From assembly GCF_047238125.1 (NCBI RefSeq), contig NZ_JBDFMH010000001.1, forward strand, positions 3,100,001 to 3,164,000: DNA of 64,000 nt. The letters run 5' to 3'. A model generated the notes under the pieces. That model did not search any database, was not told the DNA's origin, and saw only the letters and a program-made list of their open reading frames with translations. Source of the DNA: JBDFMH01 sp047238125. GTDB lineage: Bacteria; Pseudomonadota; Alphaproteobacteria; Sphingomonadales; Sphingomonadaceae. The position numbers and the translations under genes were made by a program. The first letter of the stretch is position 1. The number at the start of each line of letters is the position of its first letter. Below are positions 15,644-23,771 of the stretch, piece after piece.

Positions 15644-16819
15644 TTACAACACCTCGAACAAGCCCGCCGCGCCCATGCCGCCGCCCACGCACATCGTGAC
15701 GACGACATGCTTCACGCCGCGACGCTTGCCCTCGATCAGGGCGTGGCCGACCATGCGCGCGCCCGACATGCCATAAGGATGGCCGATCGAGATCGCGCCG
15801 CCATCGACGTTGAGGCGATCGTTCGGGATGCCGAGCACGTCCTGGCAATAGAGCACCTGCACCGCGAACGCCTCGTTCAGTTCCCACAGGCCGATATCGT
15901 CGGTCTTGAGGCCGAACCGTTCGAGCAGCTTAGGCACGGCATAGACCGGGCCGATCCCCATCTCGTCCGGCTCGGTGCCGGCCACCGCCATGCCGACATA
16001 GCGGCCGAGCGGCTGCAGCCCGCGCGCAGCGGCGACGCCCGCTTCCATCACCACGCATGCGGATGCGCCATCGGAAAGCTGGCTGGCGTTGCCGGCGGTG
16101 ATGTTCATCTCTGGCCCCATCACCGGCACCAGCGCCTTCAGCCCTTCGAGCGTGGTATCGGCGCGGTTGCCCTCGTCCTTCGAAAGCGTGACTTCCTTCT
16201 TCGAGGTCTCCTTGGTGGCCTTGTCGACCACCGTCATCGTCGCGGTGACGGGCACGATTTCCGCATCGAAGCGGCCCGCGGCCTGGGCGGCGGCGGTGCG
16301 CTGCTGGGACTGGAGCGCATAATCGTCCTGCCGATCGCGCGACACGCCATAGCGCTTGGCGACGACTTCGGCCGTCTGCAGCATCGGCATGTAGACATCC
16401 TTGTGCATCGCGATCAGCTCGCGATCCGGTCCGAGGCGGATTTCCGGAGTCTGCACCAGCGAGATCGATTCGACGCCGCCGGCGACGACGATATCCTCGC
16501 GATCGACGATCACCTTTCGTGCCGCGATCGCGATCGCCTCGAGCCCGCTGGCGCACTGGCGATCGACCGACATGCCCGCCACGGTGACGGGCAGGCCCGC
16601 GCGCAGGGCGGCGGTGCGGCCGATCGTGGCCTGCACGCCCTGCTGCAGCGCGGCCCCGATCACGCAATCCTGGATCTCGGCCGGATCGACGCCCGAGCGC
16701 TCGACCGCGGCGCGGATCGCATGCGCGGCGAGGGTGGGCGAGGGGGTGGCGTTGAACGCGCCCCGATAGGCGCGGCCGATCGGCGTGCGGGCGGTGGAAA
16801 CGATGACGGCGTCACGCAT
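15644..16819 (-). CDS. Acetyl-CoA C-acyltransferase (thiolase)
   Basis: 391 residues. Thiolase of the beta-oxidation type: VIVSTARTPIGRAYRGAFN at the N-terminus, the acylated cysteine in SVDRQCASGLEAIAIAA, the NEAFAVQVL block, GGAISIGHPYGMSGARM with the catalytic His, and VVTMCVGGGMGAAGLFE with the second catalytic Cys. It lies 46 bases after the MaoC gene and is probably co-transcribed with it. The shared palindrome at 17367-17384 could regulate both this pair and putA. Confidence 0.93.
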   Translation of the reverse strand: MRDAVIVSTARTPIGRAYRGAFNATPSPTLAAHAIRAAVERSGVDPAEIQDCVIGAALQQGVQATIGRTAALRAGLPVTVAGMSVDRQCASGLEAIAIAARKVIVDREDIVVAGGVESISLVQTPEIRLGPDRELIAMHKDVYMPMLQTAEVVAKRYGVSRDRQDDYALQSQQRTAAAQAAGRFDAEIVPVTATMTVVDKATKETSKKEVTLSKDEGNRADTTLEGLKALVPVMGPEMNITAGNASQLSDGASACVVMEAGVAAARGLQPLGRYVGMAVAGTEPDEMGIGPVYAVPKLLERFGLKTDDIGLWELNEAFAVQVLYCQDVLGIPNDRLNVDGGAISIGHPYGMSGARMVGHALIEGKRRGVKHVVVTMCVGGGMGAAGLFEVL

Positions 16820-16865
16820 GGCGTATCTCCTGGCTGGCCCGCGCTGGCGGCGGGCTCGGGTTCGA

Positions 16866-17315
16866 TCAGAGGAAAATTTGGGTGATCCATTCGGCGATCA
16901 GCGCGGGGCGGGGCTGATCCTCGATCTCGACGGTGACTTCGACAAGCTGTTGCCACTGGCTGGGGCGCTTCTCTTCCAGCTCGAGCAGCTTGAAGCGGGC
17001 GCGAACCCGCGATCCCGACCGGACCGGAGTGAGAAAGCGGAGCCGGTTGGCGCCGTAATTCACCCCCATTCGTGCATCATCGACCCGAATCCCCGCGCTC
17101 TGCGCCAGCATCGGCAGCAGCGACAGGGTGAGGAAGCCGTGCGCGACGGTGCCGCCGAACGGCGTGAGCGCCGCGCGCTCGGGATCGACATGAATGAACT
17201 GCCGATCGCCGGTCGCCTCGGCAAAGGCATCGATCATCGGCTGATCGATCCGCACCCAATCGGACAGGCCGATCTCCTCGCCGATCCGGGCGCGGAGCGA
17301 TTCGAGTGTCGCCAT
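16866..17315 (-). CDS. MaoC family dehydratase (enoyl-CoA hydratase 2 type)
   Basis: 149 residues. A hot-dog fold R-hydratase with the signature DWVRIDQPMIDAFAEATGDRQFIHVDPERAA (the catalytic Asp and His lie in ATGDRQFIH) and GTVAHGFLTLSLLPML. The ATG at 17315 is preferred over one 18 bases upstream because it follows a GGGAGAGGAAG Shine-Dalgarno. Together with the downstream thiolase it suggests acyl-CoA catabolism. Divergent from putA. Confidence 0.9.
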   Translation of the reverse strand: MATLESLRARIGEEIGLSDWVRIDQPMIDAFAEATGDRQFIHVDPERAALTPFGGTVAHGFLTLSLLPMLAQSAGIRVDDARMGVNYGANRLRFLTPVRSGSRVRARFKLLELEEKRPSQWQQLVEVTVEIEDQPRPALIAEWITQIFL

Positions 17316-17366
17316 CTTCCTCTCCCGCCCCATCGGTCATAAAGCGCGGCAACGCTCATGACGCGC

Positions 17367-17384
17367 GTTGACGTTAACGTCAAC
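17367..17384. promoter_or_regulatory. Perfect 18-bp palindromic operator, LiuR-like
   Basis: GTTGACGTTAACGTCAAC is a perfect dyad located between the divergent MaoC-thiolase and putA genes, 27 bases before the putA start codon. The core TTGACGT-N2-ACGTCAA recurs as TGACGTGAACGTCA before the SCP2 gene (24100). From memory it resembles sites ascribed to MerR-family LiuR regulators of branched-chain amino acid and acyl-CoA catabolism; the regulator itself is not in the window. Confidence 0.7.
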
Positions 17385-17410
17385 CGCTGCTGCCAGATCG
17401 AGGATACGCC

Positions 17411-20400
17411 ATGTTTTCCGCCCCGCCCGCGCTTGCCGACCGCCTGACCGCGCTGCACCGCGCGCCCGAGCCGCAAGTGCTGTCCGCGCTGCTGCCAGAT
17501 GCCACGCTTTCGCCGGACGAGCGCGGCCACGTAGTGGGCCGCGCGCTCGGCCTGCTGGCCGATCTGCGCGCGGGCCTGCGCGAAGGGTGGGCGAACCAGT
17601 TCCTGCAGGAATATCGGCTCAATTCGTCCGAAGGCGTGGCGCTGCTGAGCCTGGCGGAAGCCTTCCTGCGCGTACCCGATCCCGAGACCGCGGACCGGCT
17701 GATCGCTGACAAGCTGGGCGATGCCGATTGGAAGGCGCACAAGGGCCGCTCCGCATCCGGCCTCGTCAATTCGGCGACCTGGGGGCTGGTGATCGGCCGC
17801 GCGTTGGTCAGCGACAGCGGCCAGGCAGGCGCGCTGAAGCGGCTGATCGCCAGAGCGGGGGAGCCGTTCGTGCGGCAGGCGGTGGGCGCTGCGATGCGGA
17901 TGATGGGCGAGATCTTCGTGATGGGCCGCACCATCGACGAGGCGCTGGGGCGGATGCGCAAGCCCGACAACAAGGGCTTTACCGCCAGCTTCGACATGCT
18001 GGGCGAGGCGGCGCGCACCTATCCCGATGCCGAGCGCTATTTCCGATCATACCAGGATGCGATCGCCGCGGTCGGCCGGGCGGCGAAGGAGGGGCATTCG
18101 ATCTCGGTCAAGCTCTCCGCGCTGCACCCGCGCTACGAAGTGCCGCAGTGGAGCAAGTGCGTGCCGGCGCTGACCGAGATGCTGGAAGCGCTGGCGATCC
18201 AGGCGGCGGAGGCGGGCATCGGGCTGACCGTGGATGCCGAGGAAAGCGAGCGGCTGGAGATGAGCTTCGCGATCATCGCCGGCGTCGCCGGGCTGCCCGC
18301 GCTGAAGGGCTGGGACGGCCTCGGCATGGCGGTGCAGGCCTATGGCAAACGCGCGCGGCCGACGATCGACTGGGCCGACGGGCTGGGGGCCGCCACCGGG
18401 CGGCGGATCGCGGTGCGGCTGGTGAAGGGCGCCTATTGGGACAGCGAGATCAAGCGCACCCAGGAATGGGGACTGAGCGATTATCCGCTGTTCACGCGCA
18501 AGGCCGCGACCGACGTATCCTATCTGGCCTGCGCCAAGGCGATGCTGGCCGCGCCGAACATCTATCCCGCCTTCGCCAGCCACAATGCGCTGACGGTGGC
18601 GACCATCCTGGAATGGGCGGGCAGCAGCCGCGACTTCGAATTTCAACGGCTGCACGGCATGGGCGATGGGCTGTACGAGGCGCTGGTGCGCGAGGAAGGC
18701 TATCACTGCCGGATCTATGCGCCGGTGGGCGGCCATCGCGATCTGCTGGCCTATCTGGTTCGGCGACTGCTGGAGAATGGCGCGAACAGCAGCTTCGTGC
18801 ACCAGCTGGCCGACGAGGGGCTTTCCGATGATCAGCTGCTGGCCGATCCGGCCGAGAAGATCGCGGCGGTGGCGGGCGCACGCCATCCTTCGATCCCGCT
18901 ACCGGTGGATCTGATGGGCGATGTCCGCCGCAACAGCATGGGGATCGACCTGTGGGACCGGGCGATCCTGGCGGAAACGGCGGCCGGCATCGCGCGTGCG
19001 GTGCCGCCGCCGACGATCCCCGCGCCGTCGCGCGCGCCGGTGCGGCCCGCCAAGGTGCCGGCGGGCGGCACCGATGCCGCCACCGCCGTCGCCCGCGCTC
19101 ATGCGGGCTTCGCGCGCTGGTCGCAGACGCCGCTGGAGACGCGCGCGCGGGCGCTCGAAAAGCTGGCCGACCTGATGGAGGCGCATCGCGGCGACCTGAT
19201 GGGCATCGCGGTGCACGAGGCGTTCAAGACCATTCCTGATGCGCTGGGCGAAGTGCGCGAGGCGGTCGATTTCTGCCGCTATTACGCCAACCAGGCGCGC
19301 AGCGTGCTGAGCCTCCACGAACTGCCCGGGCCGACCGGCGAGCGCAACATACTGCGTCACGAAGGCCGCGGCGTCTGGGCCTGCATCGCGCCATGGAACT
19401 TCCCGCTGGCGATCTTCATCGGCCAGGTGGCGGCGGCGCTGGTGGCGGGCAACACGGTGGTCGCCAAGCCCGCGCCGCAGACGCCGGCCATCGCTGGCTG
19501 GGCGGTGGCGCTGGCGCATGAAGCGGGCGTGCCCGAGGATGCGCTGGTGCTGCTGCCGGGCGGACCGGAAGAGGGCGCCGCGCTGATCGCCGATGCGCGG
19601 ATCGCGGGCGTGGCCTTCACCGGATCGACCGGGACCGCCAAGCGGATCGCGCGCGGACTGCTTGAGGACGAGGCGCGCCCGCTGGTGCCGCTGATCGCCG
19701 AGACGGGCGGCATCAACGCGATGATCGTCAATTCGACCGCGCTGCCCGAACAGGTGGTGGCCGATGTCGTGACCTCCGCCTTCCGATCGGCCGGGCAACG
19801 TTGCTCGGCGCTGCGGCTGCTGCTGCTGCAGGCCGATATCGCCGATCGTACGCTCGAGATGCTGGGCGGCGCTATGGACACGCTGGTGGTGGGCGACCCC
19901 GCTGACCCGCAGACCGATGTCGGCCCGGTGATCGACGACGCCGCCTTCGAGCGGCTGATGGGCTACCGCGACAGCGTACGCGACCGCTGGGTGAAGACCA
20001 TCGCCGCGCCCGCCGCTGGCCGGTTCGTGCCGCCGACGGTGATCCGGATCGACCGGATCGAGGGTCTGGGCCGCGAATGGTTCGGCCCGCTGCTGCATGT
20101 CGCAACCTGGGAGGCAGGCAAGCTGGAAGAGACGGTGGCGCGCGTGAACGCATCCGGCTTCGGCCTGACGATGGGTCTGCACAGCCGCATCGCGCGTGCG
20201 GCCGAGACGGTGGAGGCGTTCGCGCGGGTGGGCAATCTCTACGTCAACCGATCAATGATCGGCGCGATCGTGGGGTCGCAGCCCTTCGGCGGCGAAGGCC
20301 TATCCGGGACTGGCCCCAAGGCGGGCGGCCCGCATTACCTGCCCCGCTTCGCCGCGGAACGGGTGACATCGACCGATACGACTTCGGCCGGGGGGAATGC

Positions 20401-20434
20401 GACGCTGCTTTCGCTGGACGATGTGAGCATCTAG
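17411..20434 (+). CDS. putA: Bifunctional proline dehydrogenase / L-glutamate gamma-semialdehyde dehydrogenase PutA
   Basis: 1007 residues. Oxidises proline to glutamate through two fused enzymes. The FAD-dependent PRODH barrel (about residues 170-460) shows SISVKLSALHPRYE, LTVDAEESERLEM, VRLVKGAYWDSEIKRTQ and FASHNALTVATI. The P5C dehydrogenase domain (about 560-1000) shows ACIAPWNFPLAIFIGQ, VAFTGSTGTAKRIA, AETGGINAMIVNSTALPEQ with the general base Glu, and SAGQRCSALRLL with the nucleophile Cys. There is no N-terminal ribbon-helix-helix domain, so this is a minimal, non-DNA-binding PutA like that of Bradyrhizobium. A palindromic operator lies just upstream. Confidence 0.96.
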   Translation: MFSAPPALADRLTALHRAPEPQVLSALLPDATLSPDERGHVVGRALGLLADLRAGLREGWANQFLQEYRLNSSEGVALLSLAEAFLRVPDPETADRLIADKLGDADWKAHKGRSASGLVNSATWGLVIGRALVSDSGQAGALKRLIARAGEPFVRQAVGAAMRMMGEIFVMGRTIDEALGRMRKPDNKGFTASFDMLGEAARTYPDAERYFRSYQDAIAAVGRAAKEGHSISVKLSALHPRYEVPQWSKCVPALTEMLEALAIQAAEAGIGLTVDAEESERLEMSFAIIAGVAGLPALKGWDGLGMAVQAYGKRARPTIDWADGLGAATGRRIAVRLVKGAYWDSEIKRTQEWGLSDYPLFTRKAATDVSYLACAKAMLAAPNIYPAFASHNALTVATILEWAGSSRDFEFQRLHGMGDGLYEALVREEGYHCRIYAPVGGHRDLLAYLVRRLLENGANSSFVHQLADEGLSDDQLLADPAEKIAAVAGARHPSIPLPVDLMGDVRRNSMGIDLWDRAILAETAAGIARAVPPPTIPAPSRAPVRPAKVPAGGTDAATAVARAHAGFARWSQTPLETRARALEKLADLMEAHRGDLMGIAVHEAFKTIPDALGEVREAVDFCRYYANQARSVLSLHELPGPTGERNILRHEGRGVWACIAPWNFPLAIFIGQVAAALVAGNTVVAKPAPQTPAIAGWAVALAHEAGVPEDALVLLPGGPEEGAALIADARIAGVAFTGSTGTAKRIARGLLEDEARPLVPLIAETGGINAMIVNSTALPEQVVADVVTSAFRSAGQRCSALRLLLLQADIADRTLEMLGGAMDTLVVGDPADPQTDVGPVIDDAAFERLMGYRDSVRDRWVKTIAAPAAGRFVPPTVIRIDRIEGLGREWFGPLLHVATWEAGKLEETVARVNASGFGLTMGLHSRIARAAETVEAFARVGNLYVNRSMIGAIVGSQPFGGEGLSGTGPKAGGPHYLPRFAAERVTSTDTTSAGGNATLLSLDDVSI

Positions 20435-20437
20435 ATC

Positions 20438-20454
20438 CTCCCCGTGGCGGGGAG
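20438..20454. terminator. Short bidirectional hairpin between putA and the thioesterase gene
   Basis: CTCCCCG-TGG-CGGGGAG lies 4 bases past the putA stop and 5 bases before the stop of the convergent gene, followed on the plus strand by AATCTT. The perfect 7-bp stem could end both transcripts, although the T-tract is weak. Confidence 0.5.
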
Positions 20455-20458
20455 AATC

Positions 20459-20839
20459 TTAGCGCTCGATCATCAGGTTCATACGGATGGCGGCGATTGG
20501 GTTCGCGCGGTCGTCCTGCCAGGCTTCGGCGACCATGTTGGCGACGCGTCCGCCGATGCGGACCACGCGGCCGGCAGCGCGGGTCTCGCGTTGCCGGCCG
20601 CCACGCAGATAATCGATCGTGACGCTGATCGGCTTCAGCGTGACGGCGTCGTTACCCAGCGCATGGCGGAGTGCGGCATAGGCGGCGATCTCCAGGATGC
20701 CGGCGATCGCGCCGCCGTGCAGGAAGCCGGGCCGGCCGAGCAGCTGATCGCCATAGGGAATCATAAGTTCCGGCGCGCCATCGCCCCCCGCGGCAAGCGC
20801 GATGCCCAGCAGCCGGGCATAGGGCGGCAGCTCAGTCAT
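20459..20839 (-). CDS. Hotdog-fold thioesterase (PaaI/YigI type)
   Basis: 126 residues. Acyl-CoA thioesterase-like hotdog domain, with RPGFLHGGAIAGILEIAAYAAL (the conserved HGG at the active-site helix) and VTIDYLRGGRQRETRAAGRVVRIGGRVAN. The ATG at 20839 overlaps the stop of the upstream paralogue by 8 bases (ATGACTGA), so the two are translationally coupled and probably form a heteromeric or functionally paired unit. Substrate unknown. Confidence 0.85.
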   Translation of the reverse strand: MTELPPYARLLGIALAAGGDGAPELMIPYGDQLLGRPGFLHGGAIAGILEIAAYAALRHALGNDAVTLKPISVTIDYLRGGRQRETRAAGRVVRIGGRVANMVAEAWQDDRANPIAAIRMNLMIER

Positions 20840-21275
20840 CGCCGAGCAGCATGAAGGTGCCGGCGACATGAGCGACCGGATCCGTTGGATCGCCGTCATG
20901 CGCTTCGCCGCGGACGAAGGCGATGCGGCGGGTGACGCGGTAGCATTCGCCACGCCCGATCACGGTTCGCCCGGGCACGGCGGGGCGCAGATAATCGACC
21001 CGTAGATCGAGCGTGGCCTGATGCCCGAACCGGCCGCGCCGCACCCACACCGCCATGCTGGTCGCCATGTCCATCATCGTCACGATCGGGCCTGAGGCCA
21101 GGATGCCGGTGACCGCATCGGCGACAAGATCCGCGCGCCAGGCCAGCGCCAGCTCGACCCAATCGGTGCCGTGCGCGACATGATCGAGCGGAACATGCGC
21201 GCCATGGCCGTAACGGCGCATCAGCGCGACGAACGCGACCGGATCAAAGCCGGGGGCAGGCGCGGACGCATCCAT
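20832..21275 (-). CDS. Hotdog-fold thioesterase family protein, second copy
   Basis: 147 residues from ATG 21275; an ATG at 21320 would add 15 non-conserved residues, and neither start has a clear Shine-Dalgarno. It is a hotdog domain with GILASGPIVTMMDMATSMAVWV in the active-site helix region (the HGG of PaaI is replaced by ASG, with Asp in MMDMATS in the position of the catalytic acid) and ATLDLRVDYLRPAVPGRTVIGRGECYRVTRRIAFVRGEA. It is coupled to the downstream thioesterase. A role in acyl-CoA turnover alongside the nearby MaoC, thiolase and SCP2 genes is inference. Confidence 0.82.
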   Translation of the reverse strand: MDASAPAPGFDPVAFVALMRRYGHGAHVPLDHVAHGTDWVELALAWRADLVADAVTGILASGPIVTMMDMATSMAVWVRRGRFGHQATLDLRVDYLRPAVPGRTVIGRGECYRVTRRIAFVRGEAHDGDPTDPVAHVAGTFMLLGDD

Positions 21276-21394
21276 TGCCGCCGGGATAGGCAGGCTTTCC
21301 GCGCACGGCAACCGGCCCATTACGATAACTTAACTGGAGCACCGCGCCCGGCCTTGCCAGCCTGCCCCCGCATCATCAGGCGAGGAGACATGCG

Positions 21395-21541
21395 ATGGAC
21401 GAGCCGATCCGCGACGACAAGGAACTGCCCGAACTGGAGACGAAGGTGGCGCTCGCCGGCACCCGGCATCAGGCCGATGTCGGGGGATCGGTCTGCTTCA
21501 ACAGCGTAGTCGCCATCGCGATCTACACCAACCGGCCGTGA
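21395..21541 (+). CDS. 48-residue peptide, candidate modified-peptide precursor
   Basis: Unrecognised small gene, first of a four-gene operon. ATG at 21395 follows a CGAGGAGA Shine-Dalgarno (21381-21388). The peptide starts MDEPIRDDKELPELETKVAL, an acidic leader-like half, continues AGTRHQADVGGSVC and ends FNSVVAIAIYTNRP, a short uncharged half with one Cys (34), two Asn and a Tyr. The stop codon overlaps the GTG start of the next gene by 3 bases, so translation is coupled to a cupin-like protein. A charged leader plus small hydrophobic tail next to an oxygenase-like gene is the usual look of a RiPP precursor, but no known precursor family was recognised and no transporter or protease is adjacent. 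Confidence 0.6.
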   Translation: MDEPIRDDKELPELETKVALAGTRHQADVGGSVCFNSVVAIAIYTNRP

Positions 21542-22443
21542 CCGGCGACGCGGTGGCGGCGGCGTTCCGCGCGCTGCCGGCGGTGGCCGCGTTCGAAGCC
21601 GCGCTGGTCCGAGCCGAAGAAACGCCGCCGGCGATCGAAGCGGCGGTCCGCGCGCTGCTGGGCGATCGGGGTTGGATCGATTCGGCGATCGGCATCCTGA
21701 TCGCGGCCGCGCGTGCCGACCCCTGGTTCGAGCCGCCGTTCGCCGCCATTGGCGACGATGCGCATCGCGGCCTGCTGTTGATCGAGGATCGTCGCGCGAC
21801 GATCTCGCTGAGCTGGATATCAGGCGCCGCGCTCGGCGCGCGCAAGCGGGCGGCGGCGGGGGCGGGCTCGATCGGTTTCAGCGGGCAACGCACCATCTAT
21901 CGGCTGATCTCAGGCGCGGCCGAGCTGGACCTGTGGCGCGCGCCGCCGATCGATGCGGGGTTCGATGCTGCGACGCGGGGCCCGGCGACGCGCGCCGGCC
22001 GACGCACGATCAGCGCAGGCGAGACGTTCGAGATCGATGGGCGGTGCGAATCATTTTCGATCGCGGGCGCCAACGGAGATCTGGTGCTGGCGCAAGGCGC
22101 TGTCCACGCAGGTGCCGCAGCGATCGCATGCGAGCATGACCCGGCGACAGGGGTGCTGATCGCTGCCAGCGCGACCGATCCCGCCGCCAGCCACGCCGAG
22201 ATGATGGCGACCCTGCTGGCCGCCATGAGGCGCGCCGACGCGGTGTCGGCGCTGGCCAAGCTGGCGGCGCATCCCGCCTTCTTCCTGCGCTGGCATGCGG
22301 CGCGGATGCTGCACCGGATCGATGCCGCCGCAGCGCGGCCGCTGATCGCAGCCATGGCCGCGCATGATCCGCACCGCGACGTTCGCGCTGCGGCGGCCGG
22401 GGCGTTGCGACGAATGCCGGCCACCGATACATGCCCCGCCTGA
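21538..22443 (+). CDS. Cupin-like protein lacking metal ligands, with C-terminal HEAT-like helices
   Basis: 301 residues, unrecognised. GTG start overlaps the stop of the 48-residue peptide (GTGA). It can be laid against the downstream protein almost position for position: an N-terminal helical part (about 1-75), a beta-rich core (about 78-195, LLLIEDRRATISLSWISG ... TRAGRRTISAGETFEIDG) and C-terminal HEAT-like helices (about 225-292, SALAKLAAHPAFFLRWHAAR). Where the downstream protein has the ligand triplet His115-Asp-His117, this one has Ser115-Gly-Gln117, and the second His cluster is replaced by the stretch GRCESFSIAG. It therefore looks like a catalytically dead paralogue, perhaps the substrate-binding or scaffolding partner. 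This alignment was done by eye. Confidence 0.72.
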   Translation: MTGDAVAAAFRALPAVAAFEAALVRAEETPPAIEAAVRALLGDRGWIDSAIGILIAAARADPWFEPPFAAIGDDAHRGLLLIEDRRATISLSWISGAALGARKRAAAGAGSIGFSGQRTIYRLISGAAELDLWRAPPIDAGFDAATRGPATRAGRRTISAGETFEIDGRCESFSIAGANGDLVLAQGAVHAGAAAIACEHDPATGVLIAASATDPAASHAEMMATLLAAMRRADAVSALAKLAAHPAFFLRWHAARMLHRIDAAAARPLIAAMAAHDPHRDVRAAAAGALRRMPATDTCPA

Positions 22444-23357
22444 TCGCGACCGAGCCCGGGCCGCCGCTCGACCTGGCCGGGTTCGTCGATGCGGTGGAGG
22501 CGGCAGGTTTCGACCCGGCGGACGAGGCGTCGTTCGTGAGCGTGGCGCCGCTATTGCGACGGCTGGCCTGTAACCGCCGTTTCCTGGGTGATCGGCTGCT
22601 CCGCGAGATCGAGGCGGGGTGCGGCGATCAGGCGCGGGCCAACCGCTACAATGCGCAGGTGGTGATGCTGGATCGGCGGGAGCGCTGGTTCGTGCGCGCC
22701 AACATCTGGCCCGGTGCGCGCGACCCGGCCGTGCGCACCAACGGGCTGGGCCCCTTTTTCTACGGCTTGCCGCACGATCATAATTTCAGCTTCCTGACCG
22801 TCGGCTATTTCGGCCCCGGCTACGAAAGCGATCATTGGGAGGTCGATCCGCAGGCGATCACAGGCCTGCCCGGCGAGGCGGTCACGCTGCGCGCGCTCGG
22901 CCGGCAGCGGCTGACGGCGGGGCAAGTGATGCTCTATCGCGCGCACCGTGACGTGCATGCCCAGCACCCGCCCGCTTCGCTGTCGGTAACGCTGAACCTG
23001 ATGCAGGCGACCCCGGGGCTGGCGCGGCGTGCGCAGTATCGCTTCGATCCGGATCGCGGCACCATCGCCGAGCGGCTGGGGCAGACCGCGATGGAGGCGC
23101 TGCTGCCGCTGGCGGCGCGGCTGGGCGGGGCGGACGGGCGCGCGCTGCTGGCGGAATTGGCCGATCGCCATCCATCGGGAAGGATCCGTTTCGGCGCGAT
23201 CGCGGCGCTGGCCGACAGCGAAGTCGAGCCGGCCGGGGCCGAGCGGCTGGTGCGGGGAGCCCGCGATGGCGACGCGCTGGTCGCGGGGCTTTGCACGCAG
23301 GCGATCGCGACGCGAACGGCCGGATCGGCGTGGATCGGTGCCACAACGCCGCCATAA
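22431..23357 (+). CDS. Cupin-like putative non-heme metal oxygenase, partner of the preceding paralogue
   Basis: 308 residues, unrecognised. The ATG overlaps the end of the previous gene by 13 bases. A helical N-terminus (1-75) precedes a double-stranded beta-helix-like core: NAQVVMLDRRERWFVRANIW, YGLPHDHNFSFLTVGYFGPG with His115/Asp116/His117, a further His135 in YESDHWEVD, GRQRLTAGQVMLYRAHRDVH with His172 and His176, and HPPASLSVTLNLM. The HxH...His spacing suits a cupin-type Fe(II) or other metal centre. HEAT-like helices follow (about 225-295). A peptide hydroxylase or other oxidative tailoring role on the 48-residue peptide is inference from operon structure; the protein could instead act on a small molecule. 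Confidence 0.72.
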   Translation: MPRLIATEPGPPLDLAGFVDAVEAAGFDPADEASFVSVAPLLRRLACNRRFLGDRLLREIEAGCGDQARANRYNAQVVMLDRRERWFVRANIWPGARDPAVRTNGLGPFFYGLPHDHNFSFLTVGYFGPGYESDHWEVDPQAITGLPGEAVTLRALGRQRLTAGQVMLYRAHRDVHAQHPPASLSVTLNLMQATPGLARRAQYRFDPDRGTIAERLGQTAMEALLPLAARLGGADGRALLAELADRHPSGRIRFGAIAALADSEVEPAGAERLVRGARDGDALVAGLCTQAIATRTAGSAWIGATTPP

Positions 23358-23417
23358 TGGACGAGCCCGACCGCGCGGGCTACGCGCCACCGGCTAGGCT
23401 GCACGGCGGAGGATCGC

Positions 23418-23771
23418 GTGCGGCAGGAGCTATTGGGACAGGGAGAAGCGGCGGGGCCGCTGATGCTGGCGGCGGGGGCGCTGCGGCTGGACCTGCTTGA
23501 TCGATCCGCGGATCATGCCGGGCGGGCGCTGCGCCTGTCGCCGCGTGAATTCACCATGCTGGCGCTGATCGTCCATGCCGCGCCGATGGCGGTTCCGCGC
23601 ACCGAACTGCTGGTGCGCGTGCTCGGCTGCCGGCACGACCCCGGCACCAACGGGGTCGCAGTGCATCTGTCGCGGCTGCGCGCCAAGCTGCACAGGGCCG
23701 GCGCGCCGGGGATCGAAACGGTGCGCGGGGCGGGCTATCGGCTGCGCCCCGCACCTGCGATCAGCCGTTGA
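23418..23771 (+). CDS. Stand-alone OmpR/PhoB-type winged-helix DNA-binding protein
   Basis: 117 residues. GTG start with a GGAGGA Shine-Dalgarno 6 bases upstream. The protein is only the effector domain of an OmpR-class regulator: a four-strand N-terminal sheet region (AGALRLDLLDRS, GRALRLSPREFTMLALIV), the recognition helix region GTNGVAVHLSRLRAKLHRAG and the wing IETVRGAGYRLRP. There is no receiver domain and no nearby histidine kinase. It is last in the peptide/cupin operon and probably regulates it; signal and mechanism are unknown. Its 3' end overlaps the end of the convergent SCP2 gene by 11 bases. Confidence 0.82.
   Translation: MRQELLGQGEAAGPLMLAAGALRLDLLDRSADHAGRALRLSPREFTMLALIVHAAPMAVPRTELLVRVLGCRHDPGTNGVAVHLSRLRAKLHRAGAPGIETVRGAGYRLRPAPAISR

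Noticed and set aside
23357..23500. Small frame starting MDEPDRAGYAP right after the cupin gene, with the same first four residues as the 48-residue peptide
   Set aside because: It has no ribosome-binding site, is Gly/Ala-rich and overlaps the well-supported winged-helix gene in another frame; the shared MDEP is probably chance.
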